Shown: positions 16,504 to 25,668 of the stretch, one piece after another
Layout of the letters: the number at the start of each line of letters is the position of its first letter
How positions within the stretch are numbered: the stretch's first letter is position 1
From: Novosphingobium panipatense
GTDB lineage: Bacteria > Pseudomonadota > Alphaproteobacteria > Sphingomonadales > Sphingomonadaceae
Length of the DNA stretch: 64,000 nt
Direction: 5' to 3'
Assembly: GCF_002149965.1 (NCBI RefSeq)
Contig: NZ_MSQB01000016.1
Coordinates: forward strand, 62,001 to 126,000
Program-made: the position numbers and the translations under genes
The notes under the pieces: model-generated
What the model saw: the letters and a program-made list of their open reading frames with translations, nothing else
What the model was told of the DNA's origin: nothing
The model's database searches: none

Positions 16504-17295
16504 ATGACCCCCACCTCACCCGGCGCCCTCCCCGACACCATCGCCGTCGTCACCGGAGCCGCAGGCGGCATCGGGCGCGAGATCGTGAAGGCCATGAAGG
16601 CCGCCGGCGCCACCGTGATCGCCACCGACCTGAAGGACGACGCCGCGATCGAAGGCGCGGACCACTATCTGAAGCACGACGTCACCAGCGAGGGCGACTG
16701 GCGCGCGGTGGAGGCGCTGGTGCGGGAAAACTACGGAAGGCTGGACGTGCTGGTGAACAACGCCGGCTTCTCGATCGTCACCAAGTTCGAGGATACGCCG
16801 CTTTCCGAATTTCACCGGATAAACGCGATCAACGTCGATTCCGCCATCATCGGCACGCAGATCCTGCTCGATCTGCTGAAAGCCGGGGGCAAGGCGCGCA
16901 AGGGCGGGGCTTCGGTGATCAACTTCTCCAGCGTCGGCGGCCTGCGCGGTGCGGCCTTCAATGCGGCCTATTGCGTCAGCAAGGCGGCGATCAAGATGCT
17001 GTCCAAGTGCCTGGGCGCCGAATTCGCAGCGCTGAAGTACAACATCCGCGTCAATTCGGTGCACCCCGGCGGGATCGAGACGCTGATGCTGGCATCGATC
17101 ATGGACCGCTACGTCGAACTCGGGGCCTCGCCCTCGCGCGAGGCTTCGCTGGCGGCGATGAACACCACCCACCCCATCGGCCGCCTGGGTCGGCCGGAGG
17201 AAATGGCGGGCGGCGTGGTCTTCCTTGCCAGCGAGGCATCCAGTTTCATGACCTGCGACGAACTGGTGATGGACGGAGGCTTTAGTCAGGTCTGA
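16504..17295 (+). CDS. Short-chain dehydrogenase/reductase (SDR 3)
   Basis: 263 residues. VTGAAGGIG cofactor loop, ATDLK (Asp after strand 2, NAD preference), NNAGFS, catalytic Ser in NFSSVGG and YCVSK, MDGGF near the end. Separated from SDR 2 by a repeat-bearing gap, and followed after 38 bp by the flavoprotein gene, so it probably shares that transcript. Confidence 0.87.
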   Translation: MTPTSPGALPDTIAVVTGAAGGIGREIVKAMKAAGATVIATDLKDDAAIEGADHYLKHDVTSEGDWRAVEALVRENYGRLDVLVNNAGFSIVTKFEDTPLSEFHRINAINVDSAIIGTQILLDLLKAGGKARKGGASVINFSSVGGLRGAAFNAAYCVSKAAIKMLSKCLGAEFAALKYNIRVNSVHPGGIETLMLASIMDRYVELGASPSREASLAAMNTTHPIGRLGRPEEMAGGVVFLASEASSFMTCDELVMDGGFSQV

Positions 17296-17333
17296 TTTCA
17301 TGAGGCCCTGAAGAGGCCATCGGGAGAGAGACA

Positions 17334-18995
17334 ATGAGCAACAAGGCATACGATCTCGTCGTGCTCGGTTCGGGCGCGGCGGGGCTGACGGCTGCGCTGA
17401 CGGCGGCCGAGCATGGCGCGAAAGTTCTCGTGGTCGAAAAGGGGCAGAAGCTGGGTGGCACTTCGGCGTGGTCCGGCGGGCAGATCTGGATTCCCTGCAA
17501 TCCGCACCAGCAGGCCTTCGGCAAGGAGGACAGCCGCGAAAAGGCGCTGACCTACCTCGCCTCCATGTCCAACGGGCTGATCGAGCCGCAGATGGCCGAG
17601 GCCTATATCGACGGCGGGGTCGAGATGGTGGCCTTCCTGGAAGACCGCACGCCGGTGAAGTTCATGGTGGTGCCCGATTTCCCGGACTACCACCCCGAAC
17701 AGCCCGGCGCCGCATCGCGCGGGGGGCGCACGCTGGAATGCGCCGTCTATCCCTATGGCGACCTTGGCGAATGGCGGGATCGGGTGGAAGTCTCCCCCTA
17801 TTACTGGCCGCACGTCTATTTCACCGTGGGCGAAACCTCGCTGGCGCAGGCCGTGCCCGATCCGCTGGACCCTGCCGAGGCCAAGCGCCGTGCCGACAAT
17901 GACGAGCGCGGGCTGGGCCACGCCCTTGTCGGTCGCCTGCTGCGCGGCTGTCTGGATCGGGGCGTGGAATTCCTGCTGGGCACCGGAGGCAAGGAACTGC
18001 GCATCGAACAAGGCGTCACCAAGGGCGTGGAATTGGACGACGGCACCCTGATCGACGCGCCCAACGTCCTACTGGCGACCGGCGGCTTCGAACATAACGA
18101 GGCGTTCAAGGCCGCCTTCCTGCGCGGCCCGCTGACCTCTCCCGTCTCGATCCGCACCAATACCGGCGACGGGCTGCGCATGGCGATGAAGGCCGGCGCC
18201 ATGCTCTCCTCCATGCGGGAAGCGTGGTGGATGCCGGTGGTGGAGGCCCCGCTCAACGAAATGGGCCGGATGCTGTTCACCGGGGAGCGGACGCTGCCCG
18301 GCACCATCATGGTCAACAAGACGGGCAAGCGTTTCACCAATGAGGCGGCGAACTACAACGCCTTCGGCGCGGCGTTCCATGTGCAGGACCTCAATTCCTG
18401 CTCCTGGGCCAATCTTCCGGCCTGGTGCCTGTTCAACCAGACGTTCTACGACAAGTGGGGCTTCCTCGACACGCAGCTGATCGGCGTGGGCGACGGCGAA
18501 CATAAGCGCGAACCCGCCGACTGGATCGCGCGCGGCGAAACCCTGGCGCAGCTCGCGGACAAGCTGGGCATTCCGGCAGGCGCACTTGAAGCCACGGTCG
18601 AACGCTGGAACGAGATGGTCGATACCGGCAAGGACGAGGACTTCGGCCGGGGTGACAGCTATTACGATCTCTACTGGGGCGATCCCGACAACAAGGGCCG
18701 CAAGGAAGCGACGCTCGGCAAGATCGAGGGCGGGCCCTAGTACGCCGCCGAGGTCAAGTCCGGCGCGCTGGGCACGAAGGGCGGGCCGAAGACGGACACG
18801 CTCGGCCGCGTGCTCGACGTGGACCTGAAGCCGATCGAGGGCCTCTATGCGGCGGGCAATGCCATGGGATCGATGATGGGCATGACCTACGGCGGCGGCG
18901 GCGGCACGCTGGGGCCGGGCATGGTCTTCGGCTACCTTGCGGGCCGCCATGCCGCACAGCGCAATGTCGGCGCGGAAAGCACGGTAGCGGCATGA
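17334..18995 (+). pseudogene. FAD-dependent 3-ketosteroid-dehydrogenase/fumarate-reductase-like flavoprotein with in-frame TAG
   Basis: The frame opens with a Rossmann FAD site (VVLGSGAAGLTAALTAAEHG) and runs 468 codons to a TAG at 18738-18740. The same frame continues after the stop for 84 more codons with strong family signature: YAAEVKSGALGTKGG, then NAMGSMMGMTYGGGGGTLGP, the segment that in KstD-type enzymes holds the catalytic Tyr-x-x-x-Gly and closes the FAD site. The residue replaced by TAG is normally Phe/Tyr in GP(F/Y)YA, so a single change from a Tyr codon explains it. The restored end overlaps the next gene start (ATGA), showing the ancestral gene was full length (553 codons). As read, the truncated product lacks its active-site tail. 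Confidence 0.8.
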
Positions 18996-19501
18996 GCGAG
19001 CCTCTCCCCGGCGTGATCGGCGTCCACCACATCGGCGTCTCGGTGCCCGATCTGGCCAAGGCGCGGCACTTCTACCTCGATATCCTGGGTGCGGTGGAGG
19101 AAGTGGAGCCGCTGCGCTGGGCGGACAATCCCTTCATCGACCAGATCGTCGCCCTGGAAGGCAGCGCGGCGGAGCAGTTCTTCTGCCGTCTGGGCAATGT
19201 GCAGATAGAATGCTTCGAATACTCTGCCCCGAAGCAGAGCCAGCCGCAGGATCCGCGCCGGGGCGTCAACGAATACGGCTATACGCATATCGCCCTGCAG
19301 GTAGAGGACCTTGCCGCCGTTCACGAGCGGATCGTGGCGGCGGGCCTGCCCGTCCACGCCCCGCCCGAACTGGCGACGATCACCACCGACGCAGACGGCA
19401 GCAAGCACGGCTATTCGGGCACTTATTGCCGGGACTTCTTCGGCAACGTCTTCGAAATCCTGGAAATCCACGAGACGCCGCTGATCCGGCCGATTGCCTG
19501 A
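18992..19501 (+). CDS. VOC-superfamily (glyoxalase/extradiol-dioxygenase fold) protein
   Basis: 169 residues. Begins GVIGVHHIGVSVPDLAKARHFY, the standard first beta-alpha-beta unit with a metal-ligand His, and has a second unit with GYTHIALQVEDLAAVHERI and an FFGNVFEILE end carrying the Glu ligand. Fold members include isomerases, lyases and dioxygenases. The start overlaps the flavoprotein stop, so it is co-translated. Likely a step after ring oxidation; reaction not determinable. Confidence 0.85.
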   Translation: MSEPLPGVIGVHHIGVSVPDLAKARHFYLDILGAVEEVEPLRWADNPFIDQIVALEGSAAEQFFCRLGNVQIECFEYSAPKQSQPQDPRRGVNEYGYTHIALQVEDLAAVHERIVAAGLPVHAPPELATITTDADGSKHGYSGTYCRDFFGNVFEILEIHETPLIRPIA

Positions 19502-19512
19502 AAGGACCCCAG

Positions 19513-19869
19513 ATGCGCATCATCGTGGCCGGAACGCTCCGCTTTGCGGGCGACGACGCCCTCTGCGCCGCCATCATCCGGGGCGGCGCGCAGCACATCG
19601 CCTCCAGCCGCGAGGAGCCAGGCTGCACGGCCTACAACTGGGCGGTCGATCCGATCGATCCCGGCGTGATCCATGTCTATGAGGAATGGGACAGCGAGCG
19701 CGACTTGCTGGGCCACTTCGCCCATGCCTCCTACGCGGCGATGCGCGCGCATCTGGGCGAATACGAGCTGACGGGCTTTGCGGTGCAGATCTATTCCGTC
19801 GCCGGGATCGAGCCGGTCTATGACGAAGAGGGCTGGCCCCGGAAGGAGATTTTCGGGGTGACGTTGTAG
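19513..19869 (+). CDS. Antibiotic-biosynthesis monooxygenase (ABM)-domain protein
   Basis: 118 residues, starting at the ATG 11 bp after the VOC gene. Pattern MRIIVAGTLRF, then SREEPGCTAYNW and IHVYEEWDSERDLLGHFAH, is the ferredoxin-like ABM fold (YgiN-like quinol monooxygenases). No cofactor is needed in some members, which oxidise electron-rich phenols to quinones. Last gene of the plus-strand run. Confidence 0.82.
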   Translation: MRIIVAGTLRFAGDDALCAAIIRGGAQHIASSREEPGCTAYNWAVDPIDPGVIHVYEEWDSERDLLGHFAHASYAAMRAHLGEYELTGFAVQIYSVAGIEPVYDEEGWPRKEIFGVTL

Positions 19870-19895
19870 GGCTCGCGGGGCCCGCGATCGCCTCA

Positions 19896-20315
19896 TCACC
19901 CCTCCGGCGGGATGAGAAAGTCCATCGTATAGCGCGCGGCCTTCCAGCCTGCCCCCACCCGCACCACGTCGAAATAATAGCGTCCGTGAACGGTCACCTC
20001 GCCCCCCGCCTTGTAACGCGCCATCCCGGTAACGTAAGCACGCACCGAGGCCCGGCCGCCCGCATAGGCGGTGATCGCGAAGTTGCTGAGGTAATGCGCC
20101 TGGGCCGCCATCGCCGCGAAAGTGTCCTCGAAGAAGCGGCGGATCGCCGCATGGCCTTGCAGGCTCGGAAAGCCGATGCCCGAAAGATCGAACATGGCAT
20201 CTTCCACGAAAAGCGCCAGCAGCCCTTCGATGTCGTGAAGACCGTCCAGCCCGTGGGCATAGGCCACCAGCAGGTCCTCGATCGCCAGCCGATCCTCGAC
20301 AGGGCAGAAATTCAC
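19896..20315 (-). CDS. NTF2/SnoaL-fold protein (1)
   Basis: 139 residues from the GTG at 20315, which overlaps the Rieske gene stop (GTGA); a longer open frame upstream only reads the Rieske gene in another frame. Typical start VEDRLAIEDLLVAYAHGLD, then FVEDAMFDLSG and a C-terminal HGRYYFDVVRVGAGWKAAR. This is the cone-shaped NTF2 fold used by SnoaL cyclases, small isomerases and by the beta subunits of ring-hydroxylating oxygenases. Placement directly behind an oxygenase alpha gene, with another NTF2 gene in front of it, suggests a subunit or partner role. Confidence 0.8.
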   Translation of the reverse strand: MNFCPVEDRLAIEDLLVAYAHGLDGLHDIEGLLALFVEDAMFDLSGIGFPSLQGHAAIRRFFEDTFAAMAAQAHYLSNFAITAYAGGRASVRAYVTGMARYKAGGEVTVHGRYYFDVVRVGAGWKAARYTMDFLIPPEG

Positions 20316-21628
20316 CCTTGTACCATGTCGTTCAGCAGTTCGTGGAAGCGCTGCACGCGCTTTTCCTGACCCGGGAGGATGCAGCCCTTGAACCCGCGCG
20401 AATTGAGGCCCTGCTGTTGGCTGGTGCCGATGGACAGATCCTGATCCGCCACGAAGCCCACCGAAACGCCGTCTCCATAGGCCGAGTGGCGCGCAATGGC
20501 ATCGTGACGCAGCGGCACCGTGCCGAGCGGCGTTTCCACCTCGCGCATGCCCGCAATCGGCGGATAGAGGCACCAGTGCTGGAACACGCACTTCTCGGGA
20601 TCGGTGGGATGCGGCTCAGTGCGCAGCACCTGCAACTGTTCCGGGCTCATCGTCAGCGTCAGGTTCGGGAACAGGGTGCAGTGGAAGTAATCGACCAGTT
20701 GCTGGTCGCTCATCTGCGCATAATTGGCAAAGCCCCGCTCCGGCCCCAGCCGCCGCTTCGCCTCGATCACCGCCGCGCGCAAGTCTCCGGTATGGCCGGC
20801 ATAATCGGCCGGATCGATGCCCCAGGCCTGGGCGATCTGGTTCAGCGGCGCAGGCACTTCGGTAGTGTGATAGTCGACGCGGGTGGTCGCCTGATGGCCT
20901 TTCATCCACATCGAGTTGTGGCCCGACGGATACATCTCGAACAGCGTATCCGGCAGCCCGTCATTGATGAAAGTCGCCAGTTCCGGGTGGATGGTGGGCA
21001 GGTGGTAGCTCTCGTTGAAATTGTCGCGGATGATCTTCCAGTTGAATTCGCAGTCGGCCGAGAGGTTCAGCACGCGTACCCAGTTGTCGATGCCGTAGCC
21101 GGCCAGGCGCTCCGGGAAAGGCGCAAGCCATTCGTGCAGCGGCGCGACATCGTCGTCCATGCACCAGAACACGAAGGGTCCCCAGGTCTCGCAGCGCAGT
21201 TCGGAGAGGTGGACTTTGCCGCAAGGGCTGCCGCCCTCGAAATCGTCCGGGTCCTGCACCTTGATCAGAGTGCCGTCGAGGTCATAGGTCCAGTTATGAT
21301 AACCGCAGGTGATGCGCGGCACGCTGGTGACGTCGGCCAGGATCAGCCGGTTTCCCCGGTGCGGGCAGGAGTTGTAGAAGGCGCGGATGGACTCGTCCTC
21401 CTGCCGCACCATGATCACCGATTCCTTGGCGAAGTTGTGCCGGATCACGTCGCCCGGCTCCTCCAGATCGGCCAGTACGCCGCCCAGATGCCAGACCTTG
21501 GGCCAGAGGTTCTTCATCTCGCCCGCCATCCACTCCCGCGAGATGTAGCGGTCGGCCGTGATCGTATCGCCGCGCACCGGCGGATCGAATTCCTGCGAGT
21601 AGCGGGAAACCTTGCTCTGGACGTTCAT
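20312..21628 (-). CDS. Rieske non-heme iron oxygenase, alpha subunit (2)
   Basis: 438 residues. Rieske ligands C88/H90 (CPHRGN) and C108/H111 (CGYHNWTYD); catalytic domain with DNFNESYHLPTIHP supplying the iron-binding His pair and bridging Asp. Flanked on both sides by NTF2-fold genes that overlap it by 4 bp each, forming a tight three-gene operon. Hydroxylating role as for the other oxygenases; its own ferredoxin and reductase must be encoded elsewhere. Confidence 0.9.
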   Translation of the reverse strand: MNVQSKVSRYSQEFDPPVRGDTITADRYISREWMAGEMKNLWPKVWHLGGVLADLEEPGDVIRHNFAKESVIMVRQEDESIRAFYNSCPHRGNRLILADVTSVPRITCGYHNWTYDLDGTLIKVQDPDDFEGGSPCGKVHLSELRCETWGPFVFWCMDDDVAPLHEWLAPFPERLAGYGIDNWVRVLNLSADCEFNWKIIRDNFNESYHLPTIHPELATFINDGLPDTLFEMYPSGHNSMWMKGHQATTRVDYHTTEVPAPLNQIAQAWGIDPADYAGHTGDLRAAVIEAKRRLGPERGFANYAQMSDQQLVDYFHCTLFPNLTLTMSPEQLQVLRTEPHPTDPEKCVFQHWCLYPPIAGMREVETPLGTVPLRHDAIARHSAYGDGVSVGFVADQDLSIGTSQQQGLNSRGFKGCILPGQEKRVQRFHELLNDMVQG

Positions 21629-22182
21629 GAACGTGCTCCTGCCTGTTGGGCCTGGGTATCGCTGGGGTCGCTACCGCGACGACCGCCGCGCACGACGCCG
21701 GGATTGGCGGCGAAGAAATCGAGGGAGCCGGGATCGTCCTTGACCCAGTCGGTCACGAGCAGGCGTTCGGTGATGCGCCATTCGCCGTCCCGGCAGGCAT
21801 AGCGGTCGAGATAGCGCCCGGCGATGAACAGGTCCCGCACGCCGCCGCCCTCCTCGCGCAGGCCGTGCCAGGCCTGGAAGTAGACCTCTCCGCGCGCGGT
21901 ATCTCCCGAAATCTCTATGCGGTGCTGGCCGAGCAGGTGATGCGTCGCCGCCATCGAGCCCAGGAAATTCTGACAGAAGGCGACGAATTCGTCCGCCGTG
22001 CCCTTCATCAGCCCGCAGTCCACCACGGCATCGTCGTGAAAGGCGCGGCGCTGCAAAGTCGCGTCCAGCCGGTCGAGCCCGCGCATGTAGCGATGCGCGG
22101 CTTCGGCAATGTCGCGCCGTGCGGCCAGGTCGTGCAGCTGCGCCGCGATATCGAAGTCCTTCGCCGCCGGCGCCTCGCCCAT
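21625..22182 (-). CDS. NTF2/SnoaL-fold protein (2)
   Basis: 185 residues, first gene of the operon. RRDIAEAAHRYMRGLDRLD and HHLLGQHRIEISGD are the SnoaL_4-like hallmark blocks; the C-terminal 30 residues are low-complexity (RGGRRGSDPS...). Length is close to that of oxygenase beta subunits (160-190 residues), so it may be the structural beta subunit of the alpha subunit encoded next, or a separate isomerase/dehydratase. Both readings are inference. Confidence 0.78.
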   Translation of the reverse strand: MGEAPAAKDFDIAAQLHDLAARRDIAEAAHRYMRGLDRLDATLQRRAFHDDAVVDCGLMKGTADEFVAFCQNFLGSMAATHHLLGQHRIEISGDTARGEVYFQAWHGLREEGGGVRDLFIAGRYLDRYACRDGEWRITERLLVTDWVKDDPGSLDFFAANPGVVRGGRRGSDPSDTQAQQAGARS

Positions 22183-22304
22183 GCCCTGCCTTCCTCTCTC
22201 GCGCTTATCGACTCGTCTGTCGGTTTTTATGGTCCGCCGGAGGCGCCGCGCTCACCTGCCACTAAGGCTAGGCCCGCCGAAAGCGCCGAAAAGGCGCCGT
22301 TTCG

Positions 22305-22449
22305 TAGGACGGCTCGACATTCAGTTCAGGTGGAGCCGAGAAGCGTGATTTCCGAGCATCGGAGCGCAGCGGACTTTTGGTCCGTGAGCACCGAAGCACA
22401 GGACATCGCGCTTCGCAGGCCCGCATGGGCTGAATGTCGAGCCGTCCTA
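22305..22449. repeat. Long imperfect palindrome (~145 nt)
   Basis: Outer arms 22305-22324 and 22430-22449 are exact 20-bp inverted repeats. Further in, GAAGCGTGATTTCC pairs with the complement of GGACATCGCGCTTC (12 of 14), then an imperfect stem closes on CGGAC-TTTTG-GTCCG. The whole stretch can fold into one long hairpin. It fills most of the 344-bp gap between the divergent NTF2 operon and the DUF4139 genes. No coding frame of merit lies in it. Confidence 0.8.
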
Positions 22450-22526
22450 AACCTTACAGCAGGTGTTCATTGAATGACGGCCGCGTTACCGGCATGAAGG
22501 TCGGGTCCTGGCAGAGGGGGATTGCG

Positions 22527-23951
22527 ATGCGGAAGATTCTGGTGGGCTGCCTTATCCTTGCGGCCCCGCTCTGTGCGGCGCCATTCGCCGCCATCGCGCA
22601 GGAGGGTTCCGCTTCGGCGCAAGGCGATCTCTCGGTCACGATCTACAACAACGACGTGGCGCTGGTGCAGGATGTCCGCCAGCTCGATCTCGGCAATGGC
22701 CGGGTGCGCCAGAGCTTTCCCGACGTCAGCGCCCGGATCCGCCCGGAGACGGTCTCGCTTACGGTTCCCGACGCCGCCATCGTCGAGCAGAATTTCGATT
22801 TCGACCTGCTCACCCCGTCCAGCCTTATGGAAAAGGCGGTGGGCGAGACGATCACGCTGGTCCGTACCAATCCCGCCACCGGCGCGGAAACCCGCGAACG
22901 CGCGCGGGTGCTGGCCGTGAACGGCGGCGTGGTGCTGGAAGTGAACGGCCATGTCGAAGTGCTGCGCGACGACGGCCTGCCCGTCCGCGCCATTTTCGAC
23001 CGGGTGCCGGAATCGCTGCGCGCCCGCCCGACCCTTTCGGTAAGCCTGGCCAGCACCCGCGCGGGCAGGCGGCCCGCCACGCTGTCCTACCTCAGCGGCG
23101 GGCTGGGCTGGAGCGCGGACTATGTCGCCCTGTTCGATGACCGGAACGGCACGGTGGACGTGCAGGGCTGGGTCACGCTGAGCAATACCAGCGGCACCAC
23201 CTTCAACAACGCCCGCACCCTGCTGGTCGCGGGCGAAGTGGGCAGCACCGGCGATTCCGAGAGCTACATGCCTATGCCACGCGTCCGGCCTGGATCCCGC
23301 CGAACCACGCAAGTCCAGCCCGGCACGGAAAGCGCCAATCGCGAGCAATTGGGCGATTTCTACCTCTATCCGCTGGCCGAGCGCACCACCATTGCCGACA
23401 AGCAGACCAAGCAGGTCAGCTTCCTCGATGCCAAGGGCGTCTCCGCCAGCTCCGGCTACCGCTTCGAGAACGGCTGGCTCGGCACGTCCAGCGAAAGCCG
23501 CAGCGCGCAAAGCCTGCTGCGTTTCGCCAACTCCGGGGCCGCCGGGCTGGGCGATGCGCTGCCCGCCGGAACCGTGCGCGTCTATGTGCGCGACGCGCGG
23601 GGCCAGCCGCAGTTCACCGGCGAGAACCGCATCGAACACACCCCGCAAGGCAGCGCGATCGCCCTGCCGACCGGCGATGCCTTCGACGTGAAAGTGCAGC
23701 CCACTGTCGTATCGCGCACCCGCCAGGGCACCGACCGCTGGCGCACCCAGATGCGCTACCGCCTGACCAATGCGCGGGCGCGGGCGGTGACGGTTGAACT
23801 GGTGCAGGGCGGCCTCGACTGGGGCGATACGCGCCTAACCGAGGAAAACCGCAAGAGCGAGAGGCGCGATGCCGGTTCGGCGGTCTGGCAGGTGCCGGTT
23901 CCGGCCAATGGAGAGGCGGTCGTCACCGCCACGTTCGACACGCGCTACTGA
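22527..23951 (+). CDS. DUF4139-domain secreted protein (1)
   Basis: 474 residues from the ATG at 22527, which has AGGGGGA upstream and opens into a signal peptide (MRKILVGCLILAAPLCAAP, cleavage near AIAQ). The body matches DUF4139: TIYNNDVALVQDVRQLDL at the start, SYLSGGLGWSADYVALFD in the middle and YRLTNARARAVTVELVQ toward the end. Such proteins are exported beta-rich proteins of unknown function. It overlaps the next DUF4139 gene by one base, so the two are a coupled tandem pair. Confidence 0.82.
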   Translation: MRKILVGCLILAAPLCAAPFAAIAQEGSASAQGDLSVTIYNNDVALVQDVRQLDLGNGRVRQSFPDVSARIRPETVSLTVPDAAIVEQNFDFDLLTPSSLMEKAVGETITLVRTNPATGAETRERARVLAVNGGVVLEVNGHVEVLRDDGLPVRAIFDRVPESLRARPTLSVSLASTRAGRRPATLSYLSGGLGWSADYVALFDDRNGTVDVQGWVTLSNTSGTTFNNARTLLVAGEVGSTGDSESYMPMPRVRPGSRRTTQVQPGTESANREQLGDFYLYPLAERTTIADKQTKQVSFLDAKGVSASSGYRFENGWLGTSSESRSAQSLLRFANSGAAGLGDALPAGTVRVYVRDARGQPQFTGENRIEHTPQGSAIALPTGDAFDVKVQPTVVSRTRQGTDRWRTQMRYRLTNARARAVTVELVQGGLDWGDTRLTEENRKSERRDAGSAVWQVPVPANGEAVVTATFDTRY

Positions 23952-25576
23952 TGGTCCGGCGGCCCTTCCTGGCCTTGGCCCTGCTGCTGTCCGCGCCGGT
24001 CGCGGCGCCCGCGCTTGCTGCGCCGGAGCAGGCTGACCAGCAGGCACCCGAACCGGACCGCAACGAGCGCGTCGTCGTCTCGCGCGGCCCCGAGAGGGTC
24101 TCGCTGACCTTGTACCGCGCGCCTTACGGCCGGGGATCGCTCGACTTGCGCTATCTCGGCGGCTTCGCGCTGGTAACGGAGACGCGCAGGATCCGCCTGC
24201 CGCGCGGCCGTTCGACCTTGCGCTTCGAAGGCGTGGCAGAAGGCATCGTCCCGGTCAGCGCCGTGATCGAAGGACTGCCGGGCGGCACGATCGAGAAGAA
24301 CCGCGACGCCCGCCTGCTCTCCCCCGCTTCGCTGGTGGACGGAACGCTCGGCCGTCTGGTCACGGTGACGCGCCGCGACAAAGCCACCGGCCGCACCGTC
24401 AGCGAGGAAGCGACCGTGATCGCCGGGCCGCAGCAGGGCGTCGTCCTGCAAACGCGCACGGGGTTCGAGGCGCTTGGCTGCTCGGGGCTTCCCGAAAGGC
24501 TGGTTTACGATAGCGTTCCGGCGGGTCTCTCCGACAAGCCGGTGCTCAGCGTGGTGACGCAAAGCGCGGGTTCGCGCAGCGTCACCGTGCGGCTGAGCTA
24601 CCTGTCGTCCGGGTTCGACTGGCGCGCCAGCTATGTCGCCACGCAGGCTGACCCGGGGGCGCCTGCGGGGGCTGCTGCGGGGGGCGCACTGGAACTGTTC
24701 GCCTGGCTGACTCTGGCCAACAGCAACGGGCAGTCCTTTGCCGATACCGAAGTCAGTGCCGTAGCAGGCAGGCTCAACCGCAGGGAAAGCCCCGCCTTCC
24801 GCGCCGCCGTGGAAGCGCTTCGGCTGTCCTGCTATCCGCTGGGCACCACCACGTCGGACTTGCGGGAACGGCAGCCCGAGCGCGAGGAGATCGTGGTCAC
24901 CGCATCCGCGCGCTTCAGGGGCGCACCGCCGCCGCTCGCCATAGCCCCGGCACCTGCTGCGCCGCCGCCCCCTCCTCCCCCGCCACCGCCCGAGGACCTC
25001 GGCGATCTCAAGCTCTACCGCGTGCCTGAGCGCGTCACAGTCAGCGCCAGAGGGCAGAAGCAGGTGGCGCTGCTGTCCCGCGCGCAAGTGCCTTTCGAGC
25101 GGCGCTACCGGCGCGCGGTCTATCCCGCGCAGATGCTGGACGCCGCTCCGAGCGCCATCGTCCTGGTCATGCGGAACAAGGCCGATACCGGGCTCGGCCT
25201 GGCGCTGCCCGCGGGCAGCACCGCGCTCTATGCCGCCCGGGCGGACGGCGGACGGCAACTGCTGGGCCTCGGCGCGATGAAGGACCGCGCGGACGGCGAA
25301 ACCTTTCGCATCGCCGCCGGGACCAGCGGGCAGGTCACCATATCCCAGCGCGTCTCCCGGCAGGTTTCCGAGAAGGGCGTCGCCGGGGGCGAAGCGGTGC
25401 TGACCGTCACCAATGCCAACCCCTTCGCCGTGCCGGTCGATATTCCCATCGGCACGGCCGGGCAGGACATCACGGCGGACGATGCCGCGCTGGAGCGGGT
25501 GGACGGCATCGCCACCTGGTCCCCCACCCTGCCCCCCGGCGGCGCGGCGCAGCTGCGCTACCGCTTCACGAACTGA
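23951..25576 (+). CDS. DUF4139-domain secreted protein (2), with poly-proline linker
   Basis: 541 residues with a signal peptide (MVRRPFLALALLLSAPVAAP, cleavage near ALAAP). DUF4139 features recur: LSYLSSGFDWRASYVAT and VTNANPFAVPVDIPIG. Between the two halves lies an insertion not seen in protein 1: an EEIVVTASARF motif that looks like a TonB-box/plug start, followed by a run of ten prolines. Translation through this run should need EF-P. The pair probably forms a heteromer in the periplasm or outer membrane; this is inference from coupling. Confidence 0.82.
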   Translation: MVRRPFLALALLLSAPVAAPALAAPEQADQQAPEPDRNERVVVSRGPERVSLTLYRAPYGRGSLDLRYLGGFALVTETRRIRLPRGRSTLRFEGVAEGIVPVSAVIEGLPGGTIEKNRDARLLSPASLVDGTLGRLVTVTRRDKATGRTVSEEATVIAGPQQGVVLQTRTGFEALGCSGLPERLVYDSVPAGLSDKPVLSVVTQSAGSRSVTVRLSYLSSGFDWRASYVATQADPGAPAGAAAGGALELFAWLTLANSNGQSFADTEVSAVAGRLNRRESPAFRAAVEALRLSCYPLGTTTSDLRERQPEREEIVVTASARFRGAPPPLAIAPAPAAPPPPPPPPPPEDLGDLKLYRVPERVTVSARGQKQVALLSRAQVPFERRYRRAVYPAQMLDAAPSAIVLVMRNKADTGLGLALPAGSTALYAARADGGRQLLGLGAMKDRADGETFRIAAGTSGQVTISQRVSRQVSEKGVAGGEAVLTVTNANPFAVPVDIPIGTAGQDITADDAALERVDGIATWSPTLPPGGAAQLRYRFTN

Positions 25577-25668
25577 GCACGGGCTCCGCTGCAAATACTT
25601 GCCCGCAATTCCATGTACCTCGCCGATATCGCATGATATCGTCGCCGGAAAATCGGGGAAGGAGCGGC

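Noticed and set aside
18738..18740. Selenocysteine or pyrrolysine decoding of the in-frame stop
   Set aside because: The codon is TAG, not TGA, the organism type is not known to use pyrrolysine and no matching tRNA or stem-loop is visible.
22434..22526. N-terminal extension of the first DUF4139 gene
   Set aside because: It would start within the long palindrome; the ATG at 22527 has a ribosome-binding site and begins a signal peptide.
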